Part shown: piece by piece, positions 26,443 through 36,179 of the stretch
Numbering within the stretch: the stretch's first letter is position 1
How the letters are laid out: each line of letters starts with the position of its first letter
Source of the DNA: Spirochaetia bacterium UBA2205
GTDB taxonomy: Bacteria; Spirochaetota; UBA4802; UB4802
Direction of reading: 5' to 3'
Assembly (NCBI GenBank): GCA_002328585.1
Contig: DCUV01000057.1
Span: forward strand, 1 to 64,000
Length of the DNA: 64,000 bases
Notes under the pieces: generated by a model
What the model was told of the DNA's origin: nothing
Seen by the model: only the letters and a program-made list of their open reading frames with translations
The model's database searches: none
Position numbers and translations under genes: made by a program

Positions 26443-27631
26443 AATCTCTTTCTTTTGATTCTTTTGAACCTTGCTTAGATGGTGTAGTACCCATCTGAGC
26501 TTTTACATCATCCCCCTTGCCTACTGCCTTTAACGCTTTAAAAAATGCAGCAGCGGTTTCATATACTGCCTTATCAACACGATCGCGTATCTTTGCATTG
26601 TTATAATATTCATCATTCATTGCATCTTTAAACGGTTTGAAGAGCTTTTTCATATTGCCGCCCTTCATGTTATTTGACAGGGCATACTCTTCCATCTTTT
26701 TCCACAGTTCCATTGATATGCCTTTATCAGGGTCTTTTTCGTACGTAGGACCTTTTTCAACTGCTACTCCATATTCATCCATAGCTATCCCCCAGATAAC
26801 GTTCTGCCACAGCGTACCAACATTAGCTTTAAAAATGCCATACCTGTAAAACTGCCCGACATCTTCAATGGATGTACCGGTGGTGCCATGCTGTGCAATA
26901 CCAACACCCCATGGTGACATAGCCCGGTAGGTATTGTGAGTTAACTGTAGATCAATATTACCACGAACATTGCCATGAGTTGTTCCATTATTGATGGCAA
27001 TTAAATCAGGGCATTGCCCCAATTTTGTCAATGCCTCTACAAGTGTCACTGCTTCACTTACCGAAGAATTGCCATGAGCGCCTCCAATTTCACCAACCTC
27101 AGATTCATACATTAAACCAGCTCGTATAACCTGCTCACTTAGCAATATGCTCAATGCAATATTCTGTTCCATCGGCAAAAATGAAACATCTATTGAAAAT
27201 GAACCATATCCTGCTTCTATAGAAGCTTTTATTACCGCATCAGCTTTATCAAATGCTTTACGACTCACCTCCTGAACTGTTGTATGGTCTCTGTGGCATG
27301 TAAACGGCACTGCCTTTTCACCTGCATTGCCCATCTTGTCATTTAAGCTGACAACCAATTTAATAAAATCTGCAGGTGTAAGCCCTGTATAGCCACCTGA
27401 AAGATCGCTTTCTGAAAGTGCTAATTCATATATAACCGGTGCATTCAACTCCATCGATGCCTTTATAATGCCCGGAATAGCAATTTCATGGCGTGTATTG
27501 ACAGCCATAACTACCCAGTGGTTTCCTTCCTTCATTGCGGATTTTATGATTGATTTACCATTGACATGCATCACTTTTGAATCGGGAAATGCTTTTTTAA
27601 AGTTTTCTGGTCGTAAATCAAGAATGTTCAT
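26435..27631 (-). CDS. Class II fructose-bisphosphate aldolase family protein
   Basis: 398 residues of the zinc-dependent class II aldolase family. Zinc-binding and catalytic motifs: FTCHRDHTT, ESEVGEIGGAHGN, INNGTTHGNVRG and AQHGTTGTS. Longer than E. coli FbaA (359) with a charged C-terminal tail (GTTPSKQGSKESKERDYE) that looks disordered. It could cleave fructose- or tagatose-bisphosphate. AGGGGGGA precedes the ATG. With the class III FBPase at 54-56 kb this supplies the two committed enzymes of gluconeogenesis within the window. The gap 27632-27934 behind it holds nothing recognisable. Confidence 0.88.
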   Translation of the reverse strand: MNILDLRPENFKKAFPDSKVMHVNGKSIIKSAMKEGNHWVVMAVNTRHEIAIPGIIKASMELNAPVIYELALSESDLSGGYTGLTPADFIKLVVSLNDKMGNAGEKAVPFTCHRDHTTVQEVSRKAFDKADAVIKASIEAGYGSFSIDVSFLPMEQNIALSILLSEQVIRAGLMYESEVGEIGGAHGNSSVSEAVTLVEALTKLGQCPDLIAINNGTTHGNVRGNIDLQLTHNTYRAMSPWGVGIAQHGTTGTSIEDVGQFYRYGIFKANVGTLWQNVIWGIAMDEYGVAVEKGPTYEKDPDKGISMELWKKMEEYALSNNMKGGNMKKLFKPFKDAMNDEYYNNAKIRDRVDKAVYETAAAFFKALKAVGKGDDVKAQMGTTPSKQGSKESKERDYE

Positions 27632-27934
27632 AGTCCCCCCTGATGTGTATTGTAATATTTTCTAATACCGTAATATTATCAATTATTTATTCAAGTAAAA
27701 TTTGCCGTGATAATTACATTTTTGCAAAAGATTGTATACTATAAAATATAACAAGTTATAGCTATACATGGAGTTATCCTATTACTGCATAATTATTTAC
27801 TATATTATGAATTTTTGTAATATATTTGTAAACAGTACGTATAACATCAATTCTTCTGTTTAAAATTAAAATCATTTATGATTCCCCTGCATTAAAAAGC
27901 TGATGTCAAGCAATTTGAGCGCCCCTCATCATAA

Positions 27935-28339
27935 TTAATGCATGTTATGATACTTTTCCATAAATGTCCGAGGATTAATTATCATGGACTTTTTAATGAT
28001 TTTTAATTCCAACAAATCTTTATCACCTGTTATAATTAAATCAGCATCAATATATTGAGCAAAATATAAAATATTATTATCATCTTTATCTTTACATAAA
28101 TCTGGTATTTCACCTTCAGGTTGAATAAAACGAAATGCAGTTAATAATAAATCCTTTACTTGCTTAAGTTCTTTTTTAGGAGTTTTAAATTTCGTATTTA
28201 ATTTTTCAATTACTTCATTAACTATCCATTGAGAGATGAAAAGTTGATGCTTATCAATACAAATATCTATAACTCGAGAAGATAATCCTTGAGTAATAAA
28301 AGCAGATAAAATGACATCAGTATCTAACACAATTTTCAT
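27935..28339 (-). CDS. PIN-domain toxin (putative toxin-antitoxin component)
   Basis: 134 residues with a PIN ribonuclease fold. Acidic metal ligands are seen in IVLDTDVILSAFI (Asp near 5), NEVIEKL (Glu), CKDKDDNNILYFA and ITGDKDLLEL. Proteins like this (COG1569 group) are toxins of type II systems that cut RNA. It overlaps the RHH gene by 4 bases, the toxin being second, which is the usual arrangement. The ATG lies inside the end of the antitoxin gene. Confidence 0.88.
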   Translation of the reverse strand: MKIVLDTDVILSAFITQGLSSRVIDICIDKHQLFISQWIVNEVIEKLNTKFKTPKKELKQVKDLLLTAFRFIQPEGEIPDLCKDKDDNNILYFAQYIDADLIITGDKDLLELKIIKKSMIINPRTFMEKYHNMH

Positions 28340-28554
28340 GAAAAATCTTTAAATATGTCTTCATCAGTAAAATAACCTGCCTTTTCGCCAAAGGGTATCA
28401 ACATTGATCTAATTTCTTGAAATTCCTCATGTAAGATATACTTTTCAATTGCGTTTTTGACTAATTCACTCTTTGAAACATTAAATTTTTCAGCAGCTTT
28501 TTCGACTTTTTCTTTTAATTTTGAGTCAATACTTATTGTTAATATTTCTCTCAT
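28336..28554 (-). CDS. Ribbon-helix-helix antitoxin
   Basis: 72 residues with an N-terminal ribbon-helix-helix DNA-binding fold (ILTISIDSKLKEKVEKAAEK and NVSKSELVKNAIEKYI), as in CopG/VapB-type antitoxins, and an acidic tail (FTDEDIFKDFS) that probably binds the PIN toxin. I choose MREIL as start because GGTGAAG lies ahead; the frame remains open 41 codons further upstream, but that part is hydrophobic and unlike the family. It likely represses its own operon. Confidence 0.85.
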   Translation of the reverse strand: MREILTISIDSKLKEKVEKAAEKFNVSKSELVKNAIEKYILHEEFQEIRSMLIPFGEKAGYFTDEDIFKDFS

Positions 28555-28792
28555 ATACTTCACCAGTTTAAATAATTTATAGTTCAGTGTAATAAATAAT
28601 ATTACAGAAGTAAATAAATATTTTGTTTTGGAAGATATTATAGCTGGTTTTACAATCTTACTGTGCGGCGTAGGCATTCAGTTGTTAGGATTATAAACAT
28701 TGAATTACATCACGGTTATAATCCTGGAAAAATTTTTTCAAAACAGCATCAAACATTTGTCAGGAAACAAATGAATATGAAATGGGGTGCTA

Positions 28793-29923
28793 TTATTCAT
28801 CTTTTTTTATATTATCCTTCCTGAATTGATTTGGCGATACACCTGTCATCTTAGAAAAAACCGTACAAAAAGTTGTATTGGAATTGGACCCAACCGCAAA
28901 ACCAATTGAAATGATTGAACGATCTGGTTCATCAACTAAAAGCTTTTGAGCCTCTTTTACCCTGAATTCATTCACAAATGTATTAAAATTTTTCTTTATA
29001 TGCTCATTTAAAATTTCAGAAAGCTGATGTACTGTTATACCTAAATCACGTGCCAGGTCGGGCAGGCTAAGCTCTTCATCGGCAAATGCTTTTTCATCTA
29101 TCATTATCTCATAAAGCCGTTGTATAACCCTGTCAACATCCAATCCTTTGATTCGTGAACGCTCATAACGTGCTTTTAAGGCTTCATTCTTTAGCAACTT
29201 ATTATAATCAGGAAGACGCTGTGTTACCAGATATACAAACGTCATGGCTGTATTTGCTAAAATTACTGCCCACTCCACTACTTTTAACGATATAAACACT
29301 CCTATAACATATACAATATTTGAAACAACTATTGACATCGCAAAGATGTATCCCCAGCGTGAAACGCCTGGTACTTTGTTCCAATTGCTCTTTTTCCATA
29401 TATACGACGTCATAAAAAGGTTCTGTGACATAAATGATATGAGATAGATATTGGGGAAGATAAAAAATAAGTACAATACTGTATCGTAAAGCGATAGTTC
29501 ATTAAATGTATGGCTAAAAATTGGCAATGCAGGAAAACAGGTATATCCGCAGTCACTATCGACAAAAAATTGAATTATAATATATAATAACGAAACTACT
29601 ACTGGTGAAAATAAGAGGTAATATTTTTTTTGAAAATTGAACAAACTTGACATTATCCATGTATACCGTATTACCATAAGCGGTGGAACGGTAAATACAA
29701 TGGGTATGGAAAAGATACACACATAGTAACCAACGGCAGTGCTATCAAATAACCCTGAAGAAAATATGGAAATCTGTAATAACCAAATCCCCAATCCTAA
29801 AAATGAAAATGCATAAATCCTGTTAATGGTTTCACTTTTCTTTTGTAAAAGCTGACCTATAGCAATGATTAGCGAAAACGCAGCGCCATAAAACATAAAA
29901 AAATGTAAAATAGACTCGCTCAT
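28793..29923 (-). CDS. Membrane-bound AraC-family transcription regulator
   Basis: 376 residues: about seven transmembrane helices in the first 235 residues (several, for example near 8-26, 36-56, 68-90, 103-122, 145-170, 190-212, 216-235), then a cytoplasmic AraC/XylS helix-turn-helix domain (SLPDLARDLGITVHQLSEIL and the second helix IISIGFAVGSNSNTTFCTVF, FSKMTGVSPNQFRK). Such membrane AraC proteins are frequent in leptospires and bacteroidetes. Divergently transcribed from the long-chain acyl-CoA synthetase, with a perfect palindrome in between, so it may regulate that gene, although AraC sites are usually direct repeats. Confidence 0.9.
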   Translation of the reverse strand: MSESILHFFMFYGAAFSLIIAIGQLLQKKSETINRIYAFSFLGLGIWLLQISIFSSGLFDSTAVGYYVCIFSIPIVFTVPPLMVIRYTWIMSSLFNFQKKYYLLFSPVVVSLLYIIIQFFVDSDCGYTCFPALPIFSHTFNELSLYDTVLYLFFIFPNIYLISFMSQNLFMTSYIWKKSNWNKVPGVSRWGYIFAMSIVVSNIVYVIGVFISLKVVEWAVILANTAMTFVYLVTQRLPDYNKLLKNEALKARYERSRIKGLDVDRVIQRLYEIMIDEKAFADEELSLPDLARDLGITVHQLSEILNEHIKKNFNTFVNEFRVKEAQKLLVDEPDRSIISIGFAVGSNSNTTFCTVFSKMTGVSPNQFRKDNIKKDE

Positions 29924-29968
29924 ATATTACTCAAAATTATATAGTTATAACATTGAAATATAGCGCAA

Positions 29969-29990
29969 TTTCAAGTGTATACACTTGAAA
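29969..29990. promoter_or_regulatory. 22-bp perfect palindrome, candidate operator
   Basis: Half-site TTTCAAGTGTA followed by its exact reverse complement. It lies in the 166-base divergent space between the AraC-like gene and the acyl-CoA synthetase, about 20 bases ahead of a TATAAT (30012-30017). The form suits a homodimeric repressor such as TetR or FadR-type. Confidence 0.65.
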
Positions 29991-30089
29991 GATTTTACGC
30001 ATAAAATTTGATATAATTATGACAGTTATTAAATACCATCCAGTCGAAATAATTGACATGGGTGGAATGAAACTATCGGAGGTAATTAT

Positions 30090-31931
30090 ATGGCTCAGCA
30101 TGAAAATGTCAATTATGAAAAAGAATTTGAAGAATATTTAAAACGCCAGAAGCACCTGGGACTGATGGCGCTTGATCGTGCTGAAAAGTTTGGTGATTCA
30201 AAGATCGCAGTGCGCCATAAAGCGTATGGCACATGGGAAGCATTTACATGGAAGCAGTTTGGTGATTTAATAAAAGCTGCTGCAAAAGGTTTGCTATCTC
30301 TGGGCGTTAAGGAGTTTGAATTTGTTGGTATTTTTTCAAACAACAGGGTTGAATGGGCTGTTGTAGATTATGCATGTTTTACCATCAGGGCATGTTCTGT
30401 ACCGGTGTATGCTACCAACTCAGCCAAAGAATTGGAATATATTGTCAATGATTGTGGTATCCGGATTCTTTTTGTTGAAAAACAGGAACACTATGACAAG
30501 GCAATGAGTGTATTTGGCAATTGCAAAACGCTGGAAAAGATTATAGTGTTTGATAGAAATACTAAAATAGTCAACGATAATAGAGTAATGCTCTTTGATG
30601 ATTTTATTCAATTAGGGAAAAATTCTGGATTGGATACTCAGCTAAAGGAGCGATTATCAAAAGTACAGAGTGATGATCTTTCCACCCTGATTTATACATC
30701 AGGAACTACCGGCGAACCAAAAGGGGTTATGCTTACCCATAAAAATTGGTTTGCAATGCTGTTTGGTACAGGATACCATATTACCGTTGAACCCACTGAC
30801 GTGAACCTTGCATTTTTGCCATTATCACATGTTTTTGAGCGTGCATGGAGTTATTTTATATTGTGCAACAATGCGCAGGTTGATTATTGCCACGATACGA
30901 AAGCATTACTGGATTTTCTTAAAGAATCACGTCCCCATTTCATGTGCAGCGTTCCACGAATGTGGGAAAAAGTTCATGCCACCATTATGGATGGTATTAA
31001 AAATTCGCCACCTGCTAAACAAAAGATATTCAACTGGGCTCTTGAGGTTGGCGGCAACTATCAGTATTTAAAAAAAGATAATAAATCCATCCCAATAGGA
31101 TTGAAGCTTAAACATGCCATAGCCACCAAACTTGTACTGCATAAAATCAGAGATATTTTTGGTGGAAGGAATAAAGTATTTAATTGCGGTGGCTCTGCTT
31201 TTTCTGGTGAAATCAGCGAATTTTTCTTCAAAGCAGGGGTATTCATTTTACAGGGATATGGTTTAACCGAATGTTTTGTGATATGTGTATCCAATCCGCA
31301 TCGTAATAAATTTGGAACCTGTGGCCCGGTTGTTCCCCTGATGCAGGTACGAATATCAGATGAAGGCGAGATACAGGCTAAAGGCCCCAGCATGACACAG
31401 GGATATTGGAATAAACCAGAACTTACAAAAGCCCTTTTTACCAAAGATGGATGGGTAAAAACCGGAGATGTTGGATTTATTGACAGCGATGGATTTATTA
31501 CAGTAACCGACCGACTTAAAGATCTATTCAAAACCTCAGGTGGTAAATACATAGCTCCTCAGCAAATTGAAACCTTACTCAATGAAGATTTCTATTTTGA
31601 ACAGGTTGCTGCGATCGGTGATGGCAGAAAATTTGTATCTGCATTAATTGTGCCTGCCTTTGAGCCACTTAAAAATTGGGCTAAAAGTAAAAATATTCCA
31701 TTTGCATCACATGAAGACCTTATCAAGCATCCTGCAGTCATACAATTCTATCGCGAAAGGATTGATGAACTAACCAAAAATTTAGGGCAGGTTGAAAAAA
31801 TTAAGAAGTTTACTTTACTTCCCCATGAATTTACTCAGGAAAAAGGCGAAATAACACCAACGCAAAAGATACGCAGAAAAGTAATCAACGAGCATTACAA
31901 AGATATCATTGAACAGATGTACAAAGATTAA
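30090..31931 (+). CDS. Long-chain acyl-CoA synthetase (FAA1/FadD15-like)
   Basis: 613 residues, the longer AMP-binding class of long-chain acyl-CoA synthetases (COG1022). ATP loop IYTSGTTGEPKGVMLTHKNW near 215-225; later AFLPLSHVFERAW, YGLTECF, GWVKTGDVGFIDSDGFITV and DRLKDLFKTSGGKYIAPQQIE (quoted in parts), with the catalytic lysine region QKIRRKV. A GGAGG site lies just before the ATG. Terminator at 31941. It makes fatty acyl-CoA for lipid synthesis or breakdown; the differing length and type from the FadD at 7-9 kb suggests separate roles. Confidence 0.94.
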   Translation: MAQHENVNYEKEFEEYLKRQKHLGLMALDRAEKFGDSKIAVRHKAYGTWEAFTWKQFGDLIKAAAKGLLSLGVKEFEFVGIFSNNRVEWAVVDYACFTIRACSVPVYATNSAKELEYIVNDCGIRILFVEKQEHYDKAMSVFGNCKTLEKIIVFDRNTKIVNDNRVMLFDDFIQLGKNSGLDTQLKERLSKVQSDDLSTLIYTSGTTGEPKGVMLTHKNWFAMLFGTGYHITVEPTDVNLAFLPLSHVFERAWSYFILCNNAQVDYCHDTKALLDFLKESRPHFMCSVPRMWEKVHATIMDGIKNSPPAKQKIFNWALEVGGNYQYLKKDNKSIPIGLKLKHAIATKLVLHKIRDIFGGRNKVFNCGGSAFSGEISEFFFKAGVFILQGYGLTECFVICVSNPHRNKFGTCGPVVPLMQVRISDEGEIQAKGPSMTQGYWNKPELTKALFTKDGWVKTGDVGFIDSDGFITVTDRLKDLFKTSGGKYIAPQQIETLLNEDFYFEQVAAIGDGRKFVSALIVPAFEPLKNWAKSKNIPFASHEDLIKHPAVIQFYRERIDELTKNLGQVEKIKKFTLLPHEFTQEKGEITPTQKIRRKVINEHYKDIIEQMYKD

Positions 31932-31940
31932 CATATTTTT

Positions 31941-31973
31941 AAAAAAGCTCCTGTATAAGCAGGGGCTTTTTTA
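31941..31973 (+). terminator. Intrinsic terminator of the acyl-CoA synthetase gene
   Basis: Stem AAAAAAGCTCCTG / CAGGGGCTTTTTT with one G-T pair and a 6-base loop, ending in a T run, 10 bases past the stop. Confidence 0.85.
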
Positions 31974-32072
31974 TTGTGAATATATCCAATCTCCTATTAT
32001 ATTATAAATACATTGACATATTTATTTTTTTACTGTATAGTTATTGACATCTTAATAGCGTATCTTAACGTT

Positions 32073-32945
32073 ATGAATATTAACATCTATACATTGGATG
32101 AAATTTCCAAAACCTATGAAAATATAGAGGACCATCTCTCTACACGGCAGATTATCCGTAAATTTTCACAAAACAAAAATGATATCCGGTTACTATCGCT
32201 TGAACTATGTAACCTTTCACACTACAACAATATTTTAGATTTAGGGTGCGGTTATGGCTTTTTTACTGAAGCGCTCAGCAATCGCATAGCTTCAGACGCT
32301 CATATAACAGGTGTTGATGTCATTGGCGGTGAAAATAAACGCATGTTTTTATCAACCTGTGCACAAAGCGGATACAATGCACAATTTATAGAAGATTCTG
32401 CACATATAATCTGCAACATTCCTGATAAAACATACGATTGTATTATCGCAAGTTATTCACTGTACTTTTTCCCTGATTTAATAAACCACATCGCTCGTAT
32501 CCTTACAAAAGATGGAACATTTTTAGCACTTACCCATAGTGAATTAACCCTTTCACAAATCACATCCATTTTTATCGAAAGTATTCGCCATATTGTACCG
32601 CTAAGCGATAGTTCTCTTCATATAGCAAAATTATTTAAATCATTTTCTGCTGAAAATGGTTTTGTGCAGCTTCAACCATACTTTGATTATATTATGTATC
32701 TGAGATATCCCAATAATCTTATATTTAAATCTTCTGACATTGACCACTGTATAAGCTATATACACAAAAAACAATATTTGTTTTTCAAGGATATTGCTTT
32801 ATTGGATAGTGACGAACATGATGCATTGATCAATGATTTTTATAATCGTTTGAGATGGCATGTATCATCATATAAAGATTTTATTGTTAACAAGGATGAC
32901 GCAATATTTATTGCTCGCAATCCCGTTAAGCAAATTAATGAATAA
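32073..32945 (+). CDS. SAM-dependent methyltransferase (class I)
   Basis: 290 residues from the chosen start MNINIYTLDEI. SAM-binding motif I ILDLGCGYGFFTEALS is near residues 53-68, motif II around VTGVDVIGG and a motif III-like VSYSLYFFPDLINHIARIL (class I/ type 11). It resembles BioC or ubiquinone-pathway methyltransferases only in the core. An upstream in-frame ATG at 32013 would add a hydrophobic 20-residue extension; neither has a clear ribosome-binding site, so the start is uncertain. Target unknown. Confidence 0.8.
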   Translation: MNINIYTLDEISKTYENIEDHLSTRQIIRKFSQNKNDIRLLSLELCNLSHYNNILDLGCGYGFFTEALSNRIASDAHITGVDVIGGENKRMFLSTCAQSGYNAQFIEDSAHIICNIPDKTYDCIIASYSLYFFPDLINHIARILTKDGTFLALTHSELTLSQITSIFIESIRHIVPLSDSSLHIAKLFKSFSAENGFVQLQPYFDYIMYLRYPNNLIFKSSDIDHCISYIHKKQYLFFKDIALLDSDEHDALINDFYNRLRWHVSSYKDFIVNKDDAIFIARNPVKQINE

Positions 32946-33052
32946 TTTTATTGATGGTACAATACGTGTAAAATTGATAGTGAATAAAAAGCAATAAAAA
33001 AGGTATTATACCATGGTGAAGTATATTTTGTCTTTTTATAAGGAACTCAATT

Positions 33053-34054
33053 ATGAAGAAAAAACGCATCTACTGTAGCTTTTGCGGTGCACCCATAACT
33101 ACTCGTTTTATTGATGAAAAATATCGTGATCACTGCGATAATTGCAACACTACATTCTATGAAAATCCGCTTCCTGTTGCATCATGTATTGTCATTAATA
33201 AAAACCGTGAAGTACTTCTAGTGCTAAGGAAAAATGAACCATATAAAGATATGTGGTGTTTACCAATTGGGTTTGCTGAATCCGGAGAATCAATTGAACA
33301 GGCAGCTCTGCGCGAATTAAAAGAAGAAGCAGGTGTTAATGGTGAGATAGTTCGTATTATTGATGTTGATACTGTATCAAACTACTTTTACGGTGATTTA
33401 GCAATCATAACATTTGAGGTAATACAGCTTTCTGAAACATGTAAACCAGGTGATGATGCTGCTGATGCAAAATTTTTTCCCATGGATAATTACCCGCAAC
33501 TGGCATGGGAATCAAACGAAAAAGCTTTGAATAAATTTATTGATTTATATAAAGATATATGGACAATGATTGATTCATTAAAAATTATTCAACCTGATAT
33601 AATCACCCATCATGATATCCCCAAAGAGAAATCAAAACAATATACGTTAATTTCCAATATTATTGCTTTTATGATTGATGATGAAATTGAATTGTTTACC
33701 AAACAGTGGAAAAGTGAAATGCCCCATTTTAATGATAATATTTTTCATTTTTTACTTTCTATACATCAGATGTCATTACATACAATCAAGCTATGGCTAA
33801 CCGGCAATAGAATATGGAAAAATTTCAGAGAATTTTATATAATGGGGACATACTTAAAAAAAGAAAATATATCCTTAAAGGATATTTTGAGTGCAATAGC
33901 TCTTAGCAGAAAATGTATCTGGATTCAGGCAATAGAAAAAAACATTTTGCACTCACCACTGGAAGTATACACAATGCTGGAGATTAATAACAGGATTATT
34001 CTTTTTTATGACAAGATTACCTATTTCCTTATTAAGGGATATGAACATTTATAG
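33053..34054 (+). CDS. NUDIX hydrolase with zinc ribbon and unknown C-terminal domain
   Basis: 333 residues. An N-terminal zinc ribbon (CSFCGAP ... HCDNCNTTF, two CxxC pairs, residues 7-34) leads into a NUDIX domain with an intact box: GFAESGESIEQAALRELKEEAGV near 81-103, matching GX5EX7REUXEEXGU. Zinc-ribbon NUDIX proteins cleave NAD(H), ADP-ribose or dinucleotide tails. The part after about residue 165 (roughly 170 residues, helix-rich, with Trp and aromatic clusters) has no domain I recognise; NudC carries no such extension. AAGGAA is ahead of the ATG. It stands alone before a terminator. Confidence 0.85.
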   Translation: MKKKRIYCSFCGAPITTRFIDEKYRDHCDNCNTTFYENPLPVASCIVINKNREVLLVLRKNEPYKDMWCLPIGFAESGESIEQAALRELKEEAGVNGEIVRIIDVDTVSNYFYGDLAIITFEVIQLSETCKPGDDAADAKFFPMDNYPQLAWESNEKALNKFIDLYKDIWTMIDSLKIIQPDIITHHDIPKEKSKQYTLISNIIAFMIDDEIELFTKQWKSEMPHFNDNIFHFLLSIHQMSLHTIKLWLTGNRIWKNFREFYIMGTYLKKENISLKDILSAIALSRKCIWIQAIEKNILHSPLEVYTMLEINNRIILFYDKITYFLIKGYEHL

Positions 34055-34062
34055 ACTACTAT

Positions 34063-34093
34063 ACACAGGGCATCCAATTAGAATGCCCTGTGT
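34063..34093. terminator. Bidirectional terminator between NUDIX and fusA genes
   Basis: ACACAGGGCAT and ATGCCCTGTGT form an 11-bp stem with a 9-base loop between convergent genes. There is only a weak T run on either side, so the strength is uncertain. Confidence 0.6.
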
Positions 34094-34100
34094 TACTATT

Positions 34101-36179
34101 TTATGCTGATTGTCTTCGTTTTTTTTCTTTGATTTTTGCAAGCACCTTCTCCTGCATCTCTTTTGGCAACGCTACATATTTATCAAATTCCATTGCATAA
34201 TTTGCCCTTCCACTTGAAAGGCTTCGTAATGTTGTTGCATACCCAAACATCTCCATGAGTGGAACAAAACCATTGACCTTTTGGGCACCTTTTCTAAAAC
34301 GACGCATTGATTCTACTTTACCTCTTCGCCTATTCAAATCGCCAATAACATCACCTATATATTCATCAGGAGTGTTAATTTCAATCTTCATCTGAGGTTC
34401 AAGTAAAAGAGGTTTAGCTTTCATAAATGCATCTTTAAAACATATAGATGCACATGTTCTAAACGCCATATCAGATGAATCAACCGGGTGGAAACTACCA
34501 TCAAGCAACACAACCCTGACATCAACAACAGGAAAATCAGCTAGTATGCCTTCTTCCATTGCTGCATGTATTCCCTTTTGTATTGAAGGAATAAATTCAT
34601 TGGGTATTGCTCCACCTTTTATATGATCTAAAAATTCATATCCTTTCCCGGGATTTGGTTCTATTCGCATAACACAATGTGCATACTGACCCTTACCACC
34701 GGTTTGCTTAACAAATTTTGTTTCCTGTTCTGCTTCAGCAGTTATTGTTTCTCGGAATGCAACGGAAGGCTCGCCAACCTGTACATTAAGCCCAAATTCT
34801 TCTTTGAGCCTGTCAACCATAATCTCTAAATGGAGTTCACCCATCCCTGATATTATCGTTTCACCCGTTTCTTCGTCAACGCGTACATTAAATGATGGAT
34901 CTTCAACTGCTAATTTATGAAGAGCTATCCCCAGCTTTTCTTCTTCTTTTTTAGAAGCAGGCATAACCTGTAAATCAATAACTGATGGCGGAACATATAT
35001 CGATTCAAGCAACAGCGGATAATTTGTATCACAGAGTGTATCGCCTGTTTTGGTAAATTTAAGTCCTATTAAAGCAACTATCTCACCTGCTCCCGCTTCT
35101 GAAATTTCTTCTCGTTCTTTTGCATGTATTCGCATGATACGCCCAATACGCTCATATTTACCCTTGGTAGAGTTATATACCTGCATGCCACTTTGTAATT
35201 TTCCTGAATATATACGTATGAATGTTTGCTGACCGACATAGAGATCGTTAATCAGTTTAAATGCCAATGCAGCAAATGGCTCATGTGTTGAAGGGTGACG
35301 CGTATGAGTTTTTTCAGGATCATTAACATCAATACCAACTATCGCTCCACTATCAACAGGAGATGGAAGATAATCAACAACTGCATCAAGCAAAAGTTGA
35401 ATGCCTTTATTTTTATATGCAGCACCACAAAATACAGGCGTGATGAGCATCTTTAATGTAGCTTCACGGGCTGTCTTTTTTATCAGTTCAGATGGTATCT
35501 CTTTTTCTGCAAGATAAAGCTCCATGATCTCATCATCAAAATCAGCCAGCTTTTCAATAATATGTTTACGAGCTTCCTTTGCTTTTCCTTTATAATCATC
35601 TGGTATATCCACAATCAACCGCTCGTTTTCCCTGAAAACTATCGCCCGTTGCTCAACAAGATCAATGCAACCATTAAAATTGTCTTCAACACCAATGGGA
35701 ACCTGGAATGGAACAGGATTTGCATCAAGATATCTATCCATCTGAGAAACAACTTCGTAAAAGTCAGCACCAACTCTATCCATTTTATTGATAAACGCAA
35801 TTCGCGGAACCTTATATCTATCAGCTTGATTCCATACAGTTTCACTCTGAGGCTCTACACCACCAACAGCGCAAAATACAGCAATGAGCCCATCAATAAC
35901 ACGCAGAGAACGTTCCACTTCAACCGTAAAATCAACGTGCCCTGGTGTATCAATGATATTTATGTTATGATCGTTCCATTGACATGATATGGAAGCCGAA
36001 GAAATGGTAATACCACGCTCCTGCTCCTGCTTCATAAAATCCATCACAGCCTGCCCATCATGAACCTCGCCTAATTTTCTGGTAACACCCGTAAAATATA
36101 AAATGCGCTCGGTTACAGTTGTTTTACCTGCATCGATATGTGCAGCAATTCCAATATTTCTAATTTTACGCAACGGCAT
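34101..36179 (-). CDS. fusA: Elongation factor G
   Basis: GTPase that moves tRNA and mRNA on the ribosome or helps split it. 692 residues, usual length. G1 AHIDAGKTTVTERILYFTG (quoted: AHIDAGKTT), switch II IIDTPGHVDFTVEVERSLR (in part), NKMD in G4, and the EF-G domains II-V through MFGYATTLRSLSSGRANYAM are intact. It is alone, not in an rpsL-rpsG-fusA-tuf str operon, so it may be a second EF-G paralogue; the core looks fully functional. AAGGAGC stands before the ATG. Confidence 0.95.
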   Translation of the reverse strand: MPLRKIRNIGIAAHIDAGKTTVTERILYFTGVTRKLGEVHDGQAVMDFMKQEQERGITISSASISCQWNDHNINIIDTPGHVDFTVEVERSLRVIDGLIAVFCAVGGVEPQSETVWNQADRYKVPRIAFINKMDRVGADFYEVVSQMDRYLDANPVPFQVPIGVEDNFNGCIDLVEQRAIVFRENERLIVDIPDDYKGKAKEARKHIIEKLADFDDEIMELYLAEKEIPSELIKKTAREATLKMLITPVFCGAAYKNKGIQLLLDAVVDYLPSPVDSGAIVGIDVNDPEKTHTRHPSTHEPFAALAFKLINDLYVGQQTFIRIYSGKLQSGMQVYNSTKGKYERIGRIMRIHAKEREEISEAGAGEIVALIGLKFTKTGDTLCDTNYPLLLESIYVPPSVIDLQVMPASKKEEEKLGIALHKLAVEDPSFNVRVDEETGETIISGMGELHLEIMVDRLKEEFGLNVQVGEPSVAFRETITAEAEQETKFVKQTGGKGQYAHCVMRIEPNPGKGYEFLDHIKGGAIPNEFIPSIQKGIHAAMEEGILADFPVVDVRVVLLDGSFHPVDSSDMAFRTCASICFKDAFMKAKPLLLEPQMKIEINTPDEYIGDVIGDLNRRRGKVESMRRFRKGAQKVNGFVPLMEMFGYATTLRSLSSGRANYAMEFDKYVALPKEMQEKVLAKIKEKKRRQSA

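Noticed and set aside
31061..31552. 163-residue minus-strand ORF opposite the acyl-CoA synthetase
   Set aside because: Mirror of the coding strand with no protein-like features of its own.
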